A stretch of DNA of 64,000 nucleotides from an uncultured Christensenellaceae bacterium (GTDB taxonomy: Bacteria; Bacillota; Clostridia; Christensenellales; Borkfalkiaceae): contig CAJUOP010000012.1 of NCBI GenBank assembly GCA_910588465.1, positions 1 to 64,000 of the forward strand. Reading direction: 5' to 3'. The translations under genes and the position numbers were made by a program. The notes beneath the pieces were generated by a model, which was not told the origin of the DNA, did not search any database, and was given only the letters and a program-made list of their open reading frames with translations. Every line of letters starts with the position of its first letter. Position 1 is the first letter of the stretch. Shown piece after piece: positions 9,206-18,766 of this stretch.

Positions 9206-10516
9206 ATGAAAATTACCTTTCTCGGTGCGGGCAGTACGGTGTTCGCAAAAAACGTGTTGGGCGACTGTCTGCTGGCGGAGGGACTTCCGCAGTTTGAAAT
9301 CGCGCTGCTCGATATCGACGGCGAAAGATTGGAAGAATCTTACGCTCTCATTTGCGCGCTGCGGGATAAATTCAACCCCGCGGTAACTGTTAAAAAGTAT
9401 CTTGCCACCGTTCCCGCTCAGACGGAGGAAGCGTTTGCGGGTGCATCGTACGTGATCAATGCAATTCAGGTGGGCGGCTACGAGCCCTGCACGGTCACCG
9501 ATTTCGAGGTGCCGAAAAAGTACGGTCTGCGCCAGACGATCGCCGATACGCTCGGCATCGGCGGTATTTTCCGCGGACTCAGAACCATTCCGGTATTAAA
9601 GGCGTATACGGACATTATGGAAAAGGTGTGTCCTGACGCTCTCTTTTTAAACTATTCCAATCCCATGAGCATTCTCTCGGGATATTTGCAACGCAACACC
9701 AAGATGAAAACGGTGGGGTTGTGCCATTCCTGTCAGGCAATTCTCGAACAAATCTCCGAAAATCTCGGCTCGGACGAGTTCAACAATGCGAGTTACACGC
9801 TTGCGGGCATCAATCATATGTGCTGGCTGCTTACGCTGACGGATAAGAACGGCAAAGACCTCTACCCTGCATTCAAAAAGCGGTACAACGAAAAACAGCC
9901 CGAAAAGGATCTTGTGCGTCTGGAGATCATGAACCGTTTCGGTTATTACAATACCGAGAGCAGCGAGCATACTTCGGAATATCATCCGTATTTTATCAAA
10001 AAGGATCATCCCGAGCTCATCGAGCGGTTCAATATTCCTCTCGACGAATATCCCCGCCGCTGTATCGAACAGATACGGGTATGGAAGGAGCGGAAGGAAC
10101 AAATTCTTCATCCCGAAAATTTAGTGCATATCCGCAGCCGCGAGTACGGCTCGCGCATCATCGAAGCATGCGAGACAGGCGTTCCCTATAAAATTTACGG
10201 CAACGTACAGAATACGAAATTGATTGACAATCTGCCCGAGAACGCCTGTGTGGAAGTGCCCATCATGGTGGATGACAACGGGTTGCATCCCTGCCACGTG
10301 GGCAATATTCCCGATCAGCTTGCAGGGCTGAATATGACGCATGTCGCCGTGCATAACATGGTGATCAAGGCGGCAGAGACGCTGGAAAAGAAATACATCT
10401 ACATGGCGGCGTATCTCGATCCGCATACGCGCGATCAGCTTACGCTCGACGAGATCAAAGCGCTTTGCGACGATCTGATCGAAGCACATAAAGGGTGGCT
10501 GCCCGAGTATCACTGA
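9206..10516 (+). CDS. GH4 family glycosidase (alpha-galactosidase/alpha-glucosidase type)
   Basis: Cytosolic NAD+- and divalent-metal-dependent glycosidase that works by an oxidation-elimination mechanism. The N-terminal Rossmann motif (ITFLGAGSTVF), NYSNPM, C173-H174 in GLCHSC and H204 in GINHMCW fit the family's metal ligands. Length of 436 residues is normal. The MelA-like GLCHSCQ suggests an alpha-galactosidase-like member, but the substrate is not certain. Start ATG follows TAGGAGAAAG. It lies between a secreted glycan-binding lipoprotein and a convergent AraC regulator, so it probably cleaves imported oligosaccharides. Confidence 0.9.
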   Translation: MKITFLGAGSTVFAKNVLGDCLLAEGLPQFEIALLDIDGERLEESYALICALRDKFNPAVTVKKYLATVPAQTEEAFAGASYVINAIQVGGYEPCTVTDFEVPKKYGLRQTIADTLGIGGIFRGLRTIPVLKAYTDIMEKVCPDALFLNYSNPMSILSGYLQRNTKMKTVGLCHSCQAILEQISENLGSDEFNNASYTLAGINHMCWLLTLTDKNGKDLYPAFKKRYNEKQPEKDLVRLEIMNRFGYYNTESSEHTSEYHPYFIKKDHPELIERFNIPLDEYPRRCIEQIRVWKERKEQILHPENLVHIRSREYGSRIIEACETGVPYKIYGNVQNTKLIDNLPENACVEVPIMVDDNGLHPCHVGNIPDQLAGLNMTHVAVHNMVIKAAETLEKKYIYMAAYLDPHTRDQLTLDEIKALCDDLIEAHKGWLPEYH

Positions 10517-10529
10517 CGAAAATCGACAT

Positions 10530-10566
10530 AAAAAAACGCAGAAGTATTTTCTTCTGCGTTTTTTAT
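10530..10566. terminator. Bidirectional terminator between GH4 and AraC genes
   Basis: AAAAAACGCAGAAG, loop TATTTT, CTTCTGCG, then T-run. The A-rich left side makes it work for the reverse-strand araC-type gene as well. Confidence 0.9.
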
Positions 10567-11324
10567 TTGTAATATTCGTTCGGCGATTTTCCCGTATGAT
10601 TTTTAAAGAATTTTGAAAAATAGTGAATAGAAGTAAACCCGCACATCTGCGCAACGTCGCCTATCTTATACGATTGAAGGGCAAGCAGGCGCTTTGCGGT
10701 TTTCAATCTGGCTTCGAGCAAATCGTTCAAAGGGCTTGTTCCGAAGAACTCCGTGTACAGAGCACAAAAGCGGCTTACGGAGTAGCTGGACAGTTTCGCC
10801 ATGCTTTCCAGCGTCCATTTTTCGGAAATATGGTTCATGATATGCGTCCGTATGCCTTTGAATTGCAACTGTAGCGGGTTTTCGCTCTGTTCCTCGTTCG
10901 CACGCAGTAAAAGCACGAGCAGATGGTAGATATTGTTGGATACAAGCTGCTTGCTGAATTCGTCCTTTAAGAGCGATTCTTCGGTGATTTCGGTAAGAAG
11001 ATGCTCGAACGTCTTGCCGTCGTTCATGGAAATCAGCTTATCGGTAGGAAGAATTTGCAAAAACTCTTCATCCTCTTCCGAGTAAGTGAAATGAACCCAA
11101 TCGTTGACGAACGAGGTATGCTCGGAAAGCGGGCCGTGCGCAATATAAGAGTTCGGACGGTGTAAAATACAGTCACCTGCCTTGCCCACAAAGCGTTTTC
11201 CGTCGATTTCATAGAAAAACGGGGTCTTGAAACGCATCAGCAGATAGTCTTTTATGGGGTAGGCCCTGTAAATGTATCCGCGTTTATGATCGGTATTTAC
11301 ACCGCATACGAAATTTCCGAACAA
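10563..11324 (-). CDS. AraC family transcriptional regulator
   Basis: A 253-residue one-component regulator: an N-terminal sugar-sensing cupin-like domain (about 1-140) and a C-terminal pair of helix-turn-helix motifs (about 155-250; SVSRFCALYTEFFGTSP and IGDVAQMCGFTSIHYFSKFFKNHTGKSP). The start is TTG at 11324, preceded by CGGAG at 9 nt; an in-frame stop lies just upstream. It is divergent from the GH29 operon. An inverted repeat and tandem half-sites sit in the shared promoter region. It is the probable activator of the surrounding glycan-use genes; this is inferred from position and the duplicated operator. Confidence 0.93.
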   Translation of the reverse strand: MFGNFVCGVNTDHKRGYIYRAYPIKDYLLMRFKTPFFYEIDGKRFVGKAGDCILHRPNSYIAHGPLSEHTSFVNDWVHFTYSEEDEEFLQILPTDKLISMNDGKTFEHLLTEITEESLLKDEFSKQLVSNNIYHLLVLLLRANEEQSENPLQLQFKGIRTHIMNHISEKWTLESMAKLSSYSVSRFCALYTEFFGTSPLNDLLEARLKTAKRLLALQSYKIGDVAQMCGFTSIHYFSKFFKNHTGKSPNEYYK

Positions 11325-11348
11325 GTTTTTATTCTCCGCGATTTAGTA

Positions 11349-11417
11349 GGATATTATAAATATCCCTGATTTATAATAACATATTCCAAAGACAAAGTCA
11401 ACGCCGTTTGGTAAACT
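11349..11417 (+). promoter_or_regulatory. AraC-type operator region and -10 element, copy 2
   Basis: A perfect inverted repeat GGATATT-ATA-AATATCC (11349-11365) overlaps a tandem pair AAATATCC (11358-11365) and CATATTCC (11380-11387) spaced 22 bp. A -10 TAAACT at 11412-11417 sits at the same distance from CATATTCC as in copy 1. The downstream half-site takes the place of a -35 box, as in class II activation. Confidence 0.6.
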
Positions 11418-11460
11418 TGTGATGAGAATTCTGGGACAGAATATGAAGGAATGTGATTTT

Positions 11461-12663
11461 ATGATATACGATAACAAGTTCGGAATATTTATTCATTGGG
11501 GCATTTATGCGCTTACGGGGCTGCAAGATCAGGCGATTGCCCGCTACGGGCTGGACAGAGCAGAATACGAGGCTTTACAGCACAAATTCAATCCCGTAAA
11601 ATACGATCCCGAACAGTGGGTACTGTACGCGAAAGCGGCGGGCATGAAGTATATCTGCTTCACTACCAAGCATCACGACGGGTTCTGTATGTGGGATACA
11701 AAATATACCGAATATAACGTCATGAATACGCCCTACGGCAAGGACGTTTTAAAAATGCTGGCGGATGCCTGCCGCAAACACGGTATGCTTCTGTCGCTGT
11801 ATTACAGCAATCCCGATTGGCATCATGAGTACGGCTACAATCCCGCATCTACACATCAGTGGTGCGTGGTGCAGACCGACCGCGTGGATACCGTGCGTTA
11901 CCGCGAGTACGTGAAAAATCAGGTCACAGAACTTCTTACCAATTACGGGCCGATTTATACGATGTTCTGGGATATTGATCCGAAAATCGAAGATCCGTCG
12001 CTCAATGAATTGGTGAGGAAACTGCAACCCGATATTCTGATCAACGACCGCGGTTGGAGCAAGGGGGACTTCTCTACGCCCGAGCGCGAGTATCAGGCGG
12101 CAAAGGGCACCTGTTTTTCCCGCAGGACGGAGGCGTGCAACTCTCTGGGACAACAGAGCTGGGGGTATCGGAAGGAAGAGGACTTTTATTCGATCCGCCA
12201 TCTCACAACGTCTATCGACCGTATCATGAGCATGGGCGGCAGCTATCTTTTGAACGCAGGGCCTTCTGCAGAGGGCGAAATTGCTTCCGAATACCTGAGC
12301 AGGTTACAGCTTGTGGGCAATTGGTACAACCGCATGGAGGGCTGTCTGGAGGGCGCGGAGCCCGATGAATTCGATTATGCGTCTGAGCATAACGAGTGCG
12401 TTGCCACAAAAAAGAACGGAAAAACATATCTGCATTTTTATAACGGAATCATTTCTTCCGCCGTTGCATTGAAAAAATATCCCGCATTGCCCAAGGCGGT
12501 GCGTTTGCTGAATACGGGAAAGCCGCTCTCTTTCAAAGTGGAGCTCCTGCCTGAATTTTTCAGCGGGGAAACGGGGAAGGGCGAACAATATTTGCATATT
12601 CAGGGGATCCCTGTAGACGAGCTGGCAAGCGAGCCGATCGTTCTGGAAATCGAATGGGATTAA
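11461..12663 (+). CDS. GH29 family alpha-L-fucosidase-like glycosidase
   Basis: A retaining glycosidase with the family's N-terminal KFGIFIHWGIY motif, TTKHHDGFCMWD and the WDID stretch around the expected nucleophile Asp. No signal peptide, so it is cytosolic. I chose the ATG at 11461, which follows AAGGAATG and gives MIYDNKFGIF; ATG at 11422 or 11443 would add short tails. At 400 residues it lacks the extra C-terminal beta domain of larger members. First gene of a long operon (GH29, isomerase, epimerase, esterase, transporter), with the AraC-type element just upstream. Fucose specificity is the family default, not proven. Confidence 0.88.
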   Translation: MIYDNKFGIFIHWGIYALTGLQDQAIARYGLDRAEYEALQHKFNPVKYDPEQWVLYAKAAGMKYICFTTKHHDGFCMWDTKYTEYNVMNTPYGKDVLKMLADACRKHGMLLSLYYSNPDWHHEYGYNPASTHQWCVVQTDRVDTVRYREYVKNQVTELLTNYGPIYTMFWDIDPKIEDPSLNELVRKLQPDILINDRGWSKGDFSTPEREYQAAKGTCFSRRTEACNSLGQQSWGYRKEEDFYSIRHLTTSIDRIMSMGGSYLLNAGPSAEGEIASEYLSRLQLVGNWYNRMEGCLEGAEPDEFDYASEHNECVATKKNGKTYLHFYNGIISSAVALKKYPALPKAVRLLNTGKPLSFKVELLPEFFSGETGKGEQYLHIQGIPVDELASEPIVLEIEWD

Positions 12664-12678
12664 AAAGGGAGGAAAATT

Positions 12679-13362
12679 GTGAAGAGGTCGGAAATCAATC
12701 AGTCGATACGATGGGCGGAAGGACTGTGTAAAAAGCACGGGATCACGCTGCCCGATTTTTCGCGCTATGCACCGGACAAACAAGAAATGGCGCTTCCCGC
12801 ACGCGAGAGTCTGGTTCGGACGATGCTTGGCTGGGATATCACAGATTTCGGATCGGGCGATTTTTCCCGCTGCGGCGCCGTGCTCTTTACGGTGCGGAAC
12901 GGCAGTATTTACGATGCCGCGGTCGGGACTCCCTATTGTGAAAAATATATTTTCATGAAGAACGGAAACGAACAGGAGATTCCCATGCATTATCACATCC
13001 ATAAGACGGAGGATATCATCAACCGTGCGGGCGGGATCCTGTGCGTTCAGGTGTATGCAAACGGCGCGGACGGCAAGCCCGATCAAAAAAAGCCCGTAGT
13101 GCTGTTCCGAGACGGGGTCCGGTACGAGGCGTCGGCAGGGGAAGTGATCGAAATCACCAACGGAAACAGTATTACGCTGACCCCCTTTGTGTATCATCGA
13201 TTTTTTACCAAGACGGGTACGGGCGATCTGATCATCGGGGAAGTTTCTAAAATCAACGACGACAATACGGACAACGTCTTTGCCTATCCGCAGGAGCGGT
13301 TTTGCGCCGTGGAAGAGGACGAGGCTCCCTATCGTCTGCTCGTAAACGAATACAGGGGGTGA
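12679..13362 (+). CDS. D-lyxose ketol-isomerase family protein
   Basis: Cupin-fold sugar isomerase of 227 residues. Metal ligands are visible in MHYHIHKTEDII (HxH and Glu) and YHRFF. Known members interconvert D-lyxose/D-xylulose and D-mannose/D-fructose. The start is GTG at 12679 behind GGGAGG. It overlaps nothing and is spaced 15 bp from GH29 and 4 bp from the next gene, so it is co-translated in a catabolic operon. The actual sugar is unknown. Confidence 0.85.
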   Translation: MKRSEINQSIRWAEGLCKKHGITLPDFSRYAPDKQEMALPARESLVRTMLGWDITDFGSGDFSRCGAVLFTVRNGSIYDAAVGTPYCEKYIFMKNGNEQEIPMHYHIHKTEDIINRAGGILCVQVYANGADGKPDQKKPVVLFRDGVRYEASAGEVIEITNGNSITLTPFVYHRFFTKTGTGDLIIGEVSKINDDNTDNVFAYPQERFCAVEEDEAPYRLLVNEYRG

Positions 13363-13366
13363 GGCG

Positions 13367-14245
13367 ATGAACAAGATCGGAATTTTCGTCAATTTCTGGG
13401 AGAATAGCTGGAAGGTCGATTTACACAAATATATAAAAAAGGCGGCGGCAATCGGTTACGACGTGCTTGAATTTCAGGCGCAAGCGCTACTCGATATGAG
13501 CGACGATGAGCTCCCGGCTCTGAGGCGTGCGGCGGCGGAGGCAGGTATCGAGCTGACCTACAGTCTGGGACTGGATATGAGATACGATATTTCTTCTCCC
13601 GACAAAGAGGTGCGCGAAGGCGGAATCCGCTATCTGACGGAAATCATCCGTCGGATCGGGAAAATGGAGGGCAAGCTCCTTTCTGGAGTGAGTTATGCAG
13701 GGTGGGGTGTTCCTGCCGACAAAGAGAAAGAAGCCCGTTTTCATTACAGCGCAGACAGCATGAGGCGACTTGCAAAAACCGCGGACGGGTACGGCATTAC
13801 CTACGGGATCGAAGCGGTCAACCGCTTTGAAGGAATTCTGATCAACACGGCGGCGGAGGCACGTGCTTATGTAAAGGAAGTCAATGCGCCCAACGTTGGC
13901 ATTCTCCTCGATACTTACCACATGAATATCGAAGAGAGCAGTATCTGTGATGCGATCCGTGCTGCGGGAGATCTGCTTGTGGGATTCCACGTGGGAGAGA
14001 ACAACAGAACTTGCCCGGGGCGCGGTCATCTTGATTGGAAAGAAATTTTCGGCGCACTGAAAGAAGTCGGGTACCAGGGGCGGATCGTGGCAGAGCCGTT
14101 TATTATGGCGGGCGGCGAAGTCGGAGACGCAATCTATCTTTGGCATGATTTGATCTCAGATAAACGCGAAGCTGCTCTTGACGCTGAGGCAGAATATATG
14201 TTAAATTATATGAAAGCGCATCTTTCGGCGCAGGAAGAGAAATGA
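13367..14245 (+). CDS. Sugar epimerase/isomerase of the xylose isomerase-like TIM-barrel family (D-tagatose/D-psicose 3-epimerase type)
   Basis: A 292-residue TIM barrel. Catalytic glutamates appear as E149 in GIEAVNRFE and in VAEPFIM near residue 244, with a metal-binding LLDTYHMNIEE and the GRGHLDW loop, the pattern of ketose 3-epimerases. Starts 4 bp after the isomerase stop with GGTGAGGC upstream. Together with the isomerase it probably channels an uncommon monosaccharide released by the operon's glycosidases. Confidence 0.85.
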   Translation: MNKIGIFVNFWENSWKVDLHKYIKKAAAIGYDVLEFQAQALLDMSDDELPALRRAAAEAGIELTYSLGLDMRYDISSPDKEVREGGIRYLTEIIRRIGKMEGKLLSGVSYAGWGVPADKEKEARFHYSADSMRRLAKTADGYGITYGIEAVNRFEGILINTAAEARAYVKEVNAPNVGILLDTYHMNIEESSICDAIRAAGDLLVGFHVGENNRTCPGRGHLDWKEIFGALKEVGYQGRIVAEPFIMAGGEVGDAIYLWHDLISDKREAALDAEAEYMLNYMKAHLSAQEEK

Positions 14246-15198
14246 GGGGGAATATGCCGCTGACGGAAGAAGAGTTTAAAAACCTTGTACACGGGGTCTG
14301 CGATGTTGAGAAAAAGGAGGGCTATCTTGCCCTTTGCCGTTTTACCGCGGAGCAGACCGCAAGACTGGACTTCGATGAATTTTACTGTGTCCGTACGCGG
14401 TACACGGCGGGGGTTTCCGTCGAGTTGGTTACATCCGCCCGCGAGATCCGATTCGAATATAAGCGGGTCGCGGGCACGCTGAAAGATTCGGTAGATGTCT
14501 TTGTGAACGGTAAAATTCTAAACGCTTTTCTGATCGAAAATCTGGCAGCGGAGGGAATTCTTTCGATTGCACTGCCGGAGGGGGAAAAGTCGGTCGTCCT
14601 ATATTTCCCCACGGACGTGGAATTGCTCGTGAGAAATTTTTGCATCGACGGAGCGTGGCGTCCCGCGGCACCCAAATGCTGTAAGGTGCTTTGGATCGGA
14701 GATTCCATCACGCAGGGCGTGGGCAGTTTTATGGGCGGGCAGACTTTCGTCAATCTCGTAAGCGGAAAGCTCGGGTATGAGTCGTTGAATCAGGGAATCG
14801 GAGGATACGTTCATCTCGATTGCGCAATAATACCATTGGAAAGTTTCCGCCCCGATAAAATCGTCGTAGCACTCGGCACGAACGATTTCCTCGAAGGCTT
14901 GCAGGAGAGGATAGACGCGTTCTATCGCAGATTGGACGAGGTGTATCACGGGATCCCCGCTTTGGTCATTACGCCCGTTTGGCGGGGGGACGATCCGAAG
15001 AAAGCGGGCGAACTCGGCATCAAACGGGAGCTGATCCAAACGGCTTGCCGTGCATATCCGAACATACGGACGGTAGACGGCTCGGAGCTGATTCCCCCGA
15101 TTTCGTATTGCTTTTGGGATAATCTGCATCCGAACGCATGGGGCATGGAGCATTATGCCGAAAATCTTATCGAACGGATCAAAGAGTTGAATTTTTAA
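14242..15198 (+). CDS. SGNH/GDSL hydrolase, probable carbohydrate esterase
   Basis: Ser-His-Asp esterase of 318 residues. An N-terminal beta-sandwich (about 1-140) precedes the SGNH domain: GDSITQG (nucleophile Ser), GQTF...NQGIGG, ALGTNDF and DNLHPNAWG (catalytic Asp/His). No signal peptide, so it acts inside the cell, probably removing acetyl groups from imported oligosaccharides. The ATG at 14242 overlaps the previous stop (ATGA); the ATG at 14254 behind GAGGGGG is an equally good start. Confidence 0.88.
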   Translation: MRGNMPLTEEEFKNLVHGVCDVEKKEGYLALCRFTAEQTARLDFDEFYCVRTRYTAGVSVELVTSAREIRFEYKRVAGTLKDSVDVFVNGKILNAFLIENLAAEGILSIALPEGEKSVVLYFPTDVELLVRNFCIDGAWRPAAPKCCKVLWIGDSITQGVGSFMGGQTFVNLVSGKLGYESLNQGIGGYVHLDCAIIPLESFRPDKIVVALGTNDFLEGLQERIDAFYRRLDEVYHGIPALVITPVWRGDDPKKAGELGIKRELIQTACRAYPNIRTVDGSELIPPISYCFWDNLHPNAWGMEHYAENLIERIKELNF

Positions 15199-15214
15199 AT
15201 TTTAAGGTGAGTAC

Positions 15215-16153
15215 ATGGAAAAGATAACGGAATATACGCAATCGCCGCAGACCAAGCCGCCGCGCAAAAAAATGATGCCGAAAAAGAGGAAGGACCTTAT
15301 TTTCGTGTGGTCGATGCTTTCGCTGTTTATCGTCTATTGGATCGTGTTTTTCCTTTACGTCAATATCGATTCGATTTTTCTGGCGTTTCAGGATCTGCAC
15401 GGGACCTGGACGTTTGACAATATTTCAAACGCCTTTCGGGACTTGGGCAGCGGCGATTCTGAGTTCCGTATAGCAATTAAAAACACGATGATTTATTTTT
15501 TAAAAGACGTCGTTATGATTCCTCTTCAGCTTTTTATCGCATACTTTTTGCATAAGAAAATCGTGGGGACAAAATTTTTCAGAATCATGTTCTATCTTCC
15601 GTCGCTCATCAGCAGCGTTGTCATGGTGACGGTTTATTCCACGATGATCGCGCCTTACGGACCGATCGGTCAGATGATCGAGCAGATCTTCGGGAGCTGC
15701 CCGCAGTTTTTAGCGGATTCGCGGTACGCGACGTGGGCAATCGTATTTTACACCGTATGGATCGGCTGGGGCGGAAATATGCTGTTATTCGGCGGTTCGC
15801 TTGCGCGCATTCCAACGGAGATATTCGAGGCGGCGAAGCTGGACGGAGTGGGACCCTTCCGTGAATTGTTTGAGCTGATATTCCCGCTCATGTGGCCCAC
15901 GCTGTCCACCGTTCTCGTGCTGAATCTGACGGGGCTGTTCAATGCGGGAGGACCCATTCTCCTCTTCGACAGCAGTCAGCTGAACGTGGGGATCCAGACA
16001 CTCAATTATTGGATGTTCGTAAAGGTCTGGAAGTTCGGTGCCTCCGCTTATAACGAAGTTGCGGCGATCGGACTTGTGCTTACGCTGATCGGCGCGCCAA
16101 TCATTATGTTTATCAGGTGGCTGATCGATCGTACGCCCAAGGTGGAATATTAA
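15215..16153 (+). CDS. Sugar ABC transporter permease (LplB/UgpA-like)
   Basis: Inner-membrane permease of 312 residues with a basic cytoplasmic N-terminus, six predicted membrane segments and the EAA loop that contacts the ATPase (EIFEAAKLDGVGPFRELFELIFPLMWPT). Start ATG follows AAGGTGAGTAC. It forms a transporter with the next permease and the binding lipoprotein. No ATPase gene is present in the operon. Confidence 0.95.
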   Translation: MEKITEYTQSPQTKPPRKKMMPKKRKDLIFVWSMLSLFIVYWIVFFLYVNIDSIFLAFQDLHGTWTFDNISNAFRDLGSGDSEFRIAIKNTMIYFLKDVVMIPLQLFIAYFLHKKIVGTKFFRIMFYLPSLISSVVMVTVYSTMIAPYGPIGQMIEQIFGSCPQFLADSRYATWAIVFYTVWIGWGGNMLLFGGSLARIPTEIFEAAKLDGVGPFRELFELIFPLMWPTLSTVLVLNLTGLFNAGGPILLFDSSQLNVGIQTLNYWMFVKVWKFGASAYNEVAAIGLVLTLIGAPIIMFIRWLIDRTPKVEY

Positions 16154-16171
16154 AGCAAGGAGGAGCGCAGA

Positions 16172-17104
16172 ATGTCTGCAACGATAAAAAGCAAGAACGG
16201 CACGGCGCGTTCAAAACGGCGGTTTTTCCAAAGAAAAGTCGACGCGCTGAACCGCAGAAGCAAATCGGAAAAGATTCTGTTTACGATCGTTTTCGTTATT
16301 TTTGCCATTCAGACGTTTACCATGTTTTTTGTCCTTTGGTGGCTGATAAACAATTCTTTAAAGGATCCGTTCGAGTACGCACAGCTGAAAAATTCTCTGC
16401 ATTTTCCGGAGCAGATGCAATTCGGGAATTACATTCAGGCGTTCAAGACCTTGAATACGGGTGAGATTACCTTTTTCGAGATGATCCTGAACAGCTTGTA
16501 CTATACGGTCGTCTGTTCTTTCCTCGGTTCGTTCTGTCCCGCCGTCACCGGTTATGTGTTGGCGAAGTACCGTTTCAAGGGAAGAAATCTGATCTATTCG
16601 ATCGCCATTCTCACGCTGACTTTGCCCATCGTCGGTAGCGGCGCGGCGTATATGAAGCTTCTTCACAACTTAGGACTTTATGATAATCCTCTGTTCTACA
16701 TCGTAAACAATTTTAACGGTTTCGGTGCAAATTTCCTGATTTATTCGGCTTTTTTCAGCGGACTGTCATGGAGCTATGCGGAGGCGGCGGAAATCGACGG
16801 GGCGAATCCCTGGCAGATATTTTTTAAAATCATGTTTCCGCAGGCATTACCCATTTATTTTACCTACGTCATTATCTGCGCGATAGCCTGCTGGAACGAG
16901 TACAACCTGATGATTTTGTATATGCCCAGCTATCTTTCGCTTGCCGCGGGACTTTACACCTTCCAGGCGCGGGCGACGCGTGCGGCGAATTATCCCGTCT
17001 ATTTTGCAGGGTTGATCGTTTCGATGATCCCCACGCTTATTATCTTCGGAACGTTTTCCGATAAGGTCATGACCAGCCTTTCCGTAGGCGGGTTAAAGGG
17101 CTGA
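16172..17104 (+). CDS. Sugar ABC transporter permease (UgpE/LplC-like)
   Basis: Second permease of the CUT1-type importer, 310 residues, six predicted membrane segments, EAA loop YAEAAEIDGANPWQIFFKIMFPQALP. Start ATG is preceded by AAGGAGGAGCGCAG. Co-transcribed with its partner 18 bp upstream. Confidence 0.95.
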   Translation: MSATIKSKNGTARSKRRFFQRKVDALNRRSKSEKILFTIVFVIFAIQTFTMFFVLWWLINNSLKDPFEYAQLKNSLHFPEQMQFGNYIQAFKTLNTGEITFFEMILNSLYYTVVCSFLGSFCPAVTGYVLAKYRFKGRNLIYSIAILTLTLPIVGSGAAYMKLLHNLGLYDNPLFYIVNNFNGFGANFLIYSAFFSGLSWSYAEAAEIDGANPWQIFFKIMFPQALPIYFTYVIICAIACWNEYNLMILYMPSYLSLAAGLYTFQARATRAANYPVYFAGLIVSMIPTLIIFGTFSDKVMTSLSVGGLKG

Positions 17105-17178
17105 CGGTTATTTTTTGAAACTGAAAGGGCGTCGATTTTTACTTCCTTTGGTTAAATACATTATATAAGGAGCAAATT

Positions 17179-18765
17179 ATGAACAAGATGAAACAACTGA
17201 TGAGTTTATTATGCGTGGGGACGCTGTGCGTTTCTGTGGCTGCGGCGGCGGGCTGTAGCAAAGTTTCCAACGATCCGCAGACGCTGCAGATATACGTTGG
17301 TGAATTCGGTTACGGCACGGAGTGGCTGGCAAATATCGTTGCCGATTTCAAGGAGGAGGACTGGGTCAAAGCGAAGTATCCCGACCTGAGTATTCCCGCA
17401 TTGCAGTCCAACTCGGAGAAGTCCTACGCCGCCGATCAGATAACGTCGGGCAAAACGAGCATCGATTTATTCTTCACCACGCTTTCTGCGACCAACTCGC
17501 TGGCGTCCATGGGTGTGGACGGAAAGAGCTACTTTGAGGAATTGACCGACTTGTACGAGATGACGGTACCTGGCGAGCAGGGGACGGTCGCAAGTAAGAT
17601 GGAAAAGACTTTCCTTGATAATTATAAGGTCAACGTAGGAGGCAAACAGGGCTATTACGCTTTGCCTTGGGCACAGGGCCCCTGGGGATTGTTTTATAAC
17701 CAAAACACAGTAAAGAATAAGCTGGGTGAAAATTATACGCTGCCCAGAACGACGGACGAATTGAAACAGATGTGCGAGGATCTGAAAGTGGGCGCGGACG
17801 GCGTCACGCCCTTCATCTTCAGTGCGAAGGAAGATTACGAACACTATCTTGCAAATATCTGGTGGGCTCAATACGAGGGCTATGACAGCTACGAGCGGTA
17901 TTGGCTCGGGCAGGACAGAAACGAAACGTACTCTTCCACGATTTTCAGTCAGCAGGGCAGACTGGAGGCATTGACGGTGTTGGAGGAGCTCATCGGAAAC
18001 GAGAGCGGGAATTCGCACAAGGACGTAAACGTACTGGACTTTACGCAGTCGCAGGCGGCGTTGATTCAGGGAACGGAGGGCGTCATGCAGACGAACGGCG
18101 ACTGGGTGCAGAGAGAGATGGGTACGATCTCTTCGGACGAGCAGTTGAACCGCATTGCGCTCATGAAAACGCCCGTAATTAGCAGCATCGTAAAAACTCT
18201 GAAGGATACGCAAATGAGCGACGCAACGCTCGCCGCCGTAGTTGATGCGGTCGACAGGGGCGAAACCTCGTATGCAGGCGTCGATCCCGCCGATTTTGCT
18301 AAAATCAAGGAAGCGAGAAGCATGGTGAACCTCATTGGCGGACACGATGCGCTCATTCCTTCCTATTCCACGGCAAAGGAGCTGGCAAAGGATTTTCTTG
18401 CCTATATGGTATCGGATAAGAGTCTAAATACCTATATGCGTACGACGAAGGGCTGCAAGATGCCCTACCGTTACGACGTGGAAACGGCAGATCCCGAGCT
18501 CTATGCGAGCTTTACCGATATGCAAAAGACCAAGCTCAATATGTTGAAGGATTGCACGGTGATGCCTTTCAGCGAGCTTTACGAACTGAACTATATCGGA
18601 CAGGTGAGAGATTTTAATACGTACGACAATCTTACGTTCTGCTTTACGGCAAGCGCTGCAAGAGATTACCATACGGCTCCGGAGGTTTTTAACGCCGATA
18701 TCGAGTATTATACCAAGGCGAACGGCGCAGAGTGGCAGCGGGTATTACAGCGTCTGGGGGTTTAA
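17179..18765 (+). CDS. ABC transporter solute-binding lipoprotein
   Basis: Extracellular family 1-type substrate-binding protein of 528 residues. Signal peptide with lipobox AAAAAGCSK, so it is anchored by a lipid at residue ~27. Motifs typical of the family include YALPWAQGPWGLFYN and the NGDWVQRE hinge. Start ATG follows AAGGAGC. The 74-bp gap after the permease contains no terminator, so it belongs to the same operon. Probably delivers oligosaccharides to the two permeases. Confidence 0.93.
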   Translation: MNKMKQLMSLLCVGTLCVSVAAAAGCSKVSNDPQTLQIYVGEFGYGTEWLANIVADFKEEDWVKAKYPDLSIPALQSNSEKSYAADQITSGKTSIDLFFTTLSATNSLASMGVDGKSYFEELTDLYEMTVPGEQGTVASKMEKTFLDNYKVNVGGKQGYYALPWAQGPWGLFYNQNTVKNKLGENYTLPRTTDELKQMCEDLKVGADGVTPFIFSAKEDYEHYLANIWWAQYEGYDSYERYWLGQDRNETYSSTIFSQQGRLEALTVLEELIGNESGNSHKDVNVLDFTQSQAALIQGTEGVMQTNGDWVQREMGTISSDEQLNRIALMKTPVISSIVKTLKDTQMSDATLAAVVDAVDRGETSYAGVDPADFAKIKEARSMVNLIGGHDALIPSYSTAKELAKDFLAYMVSDKSLNTYMRTTKGCKMPYRYDVETADPELYASFTDMQKTKLNMLKDCTVMPFSELYELNYIGQVRDFNTYDNLTFCFTASAARDYHTAPEVFNADIEYYTKANGAEWQRVLQRLGV

Positions 18766-18766
18766 T

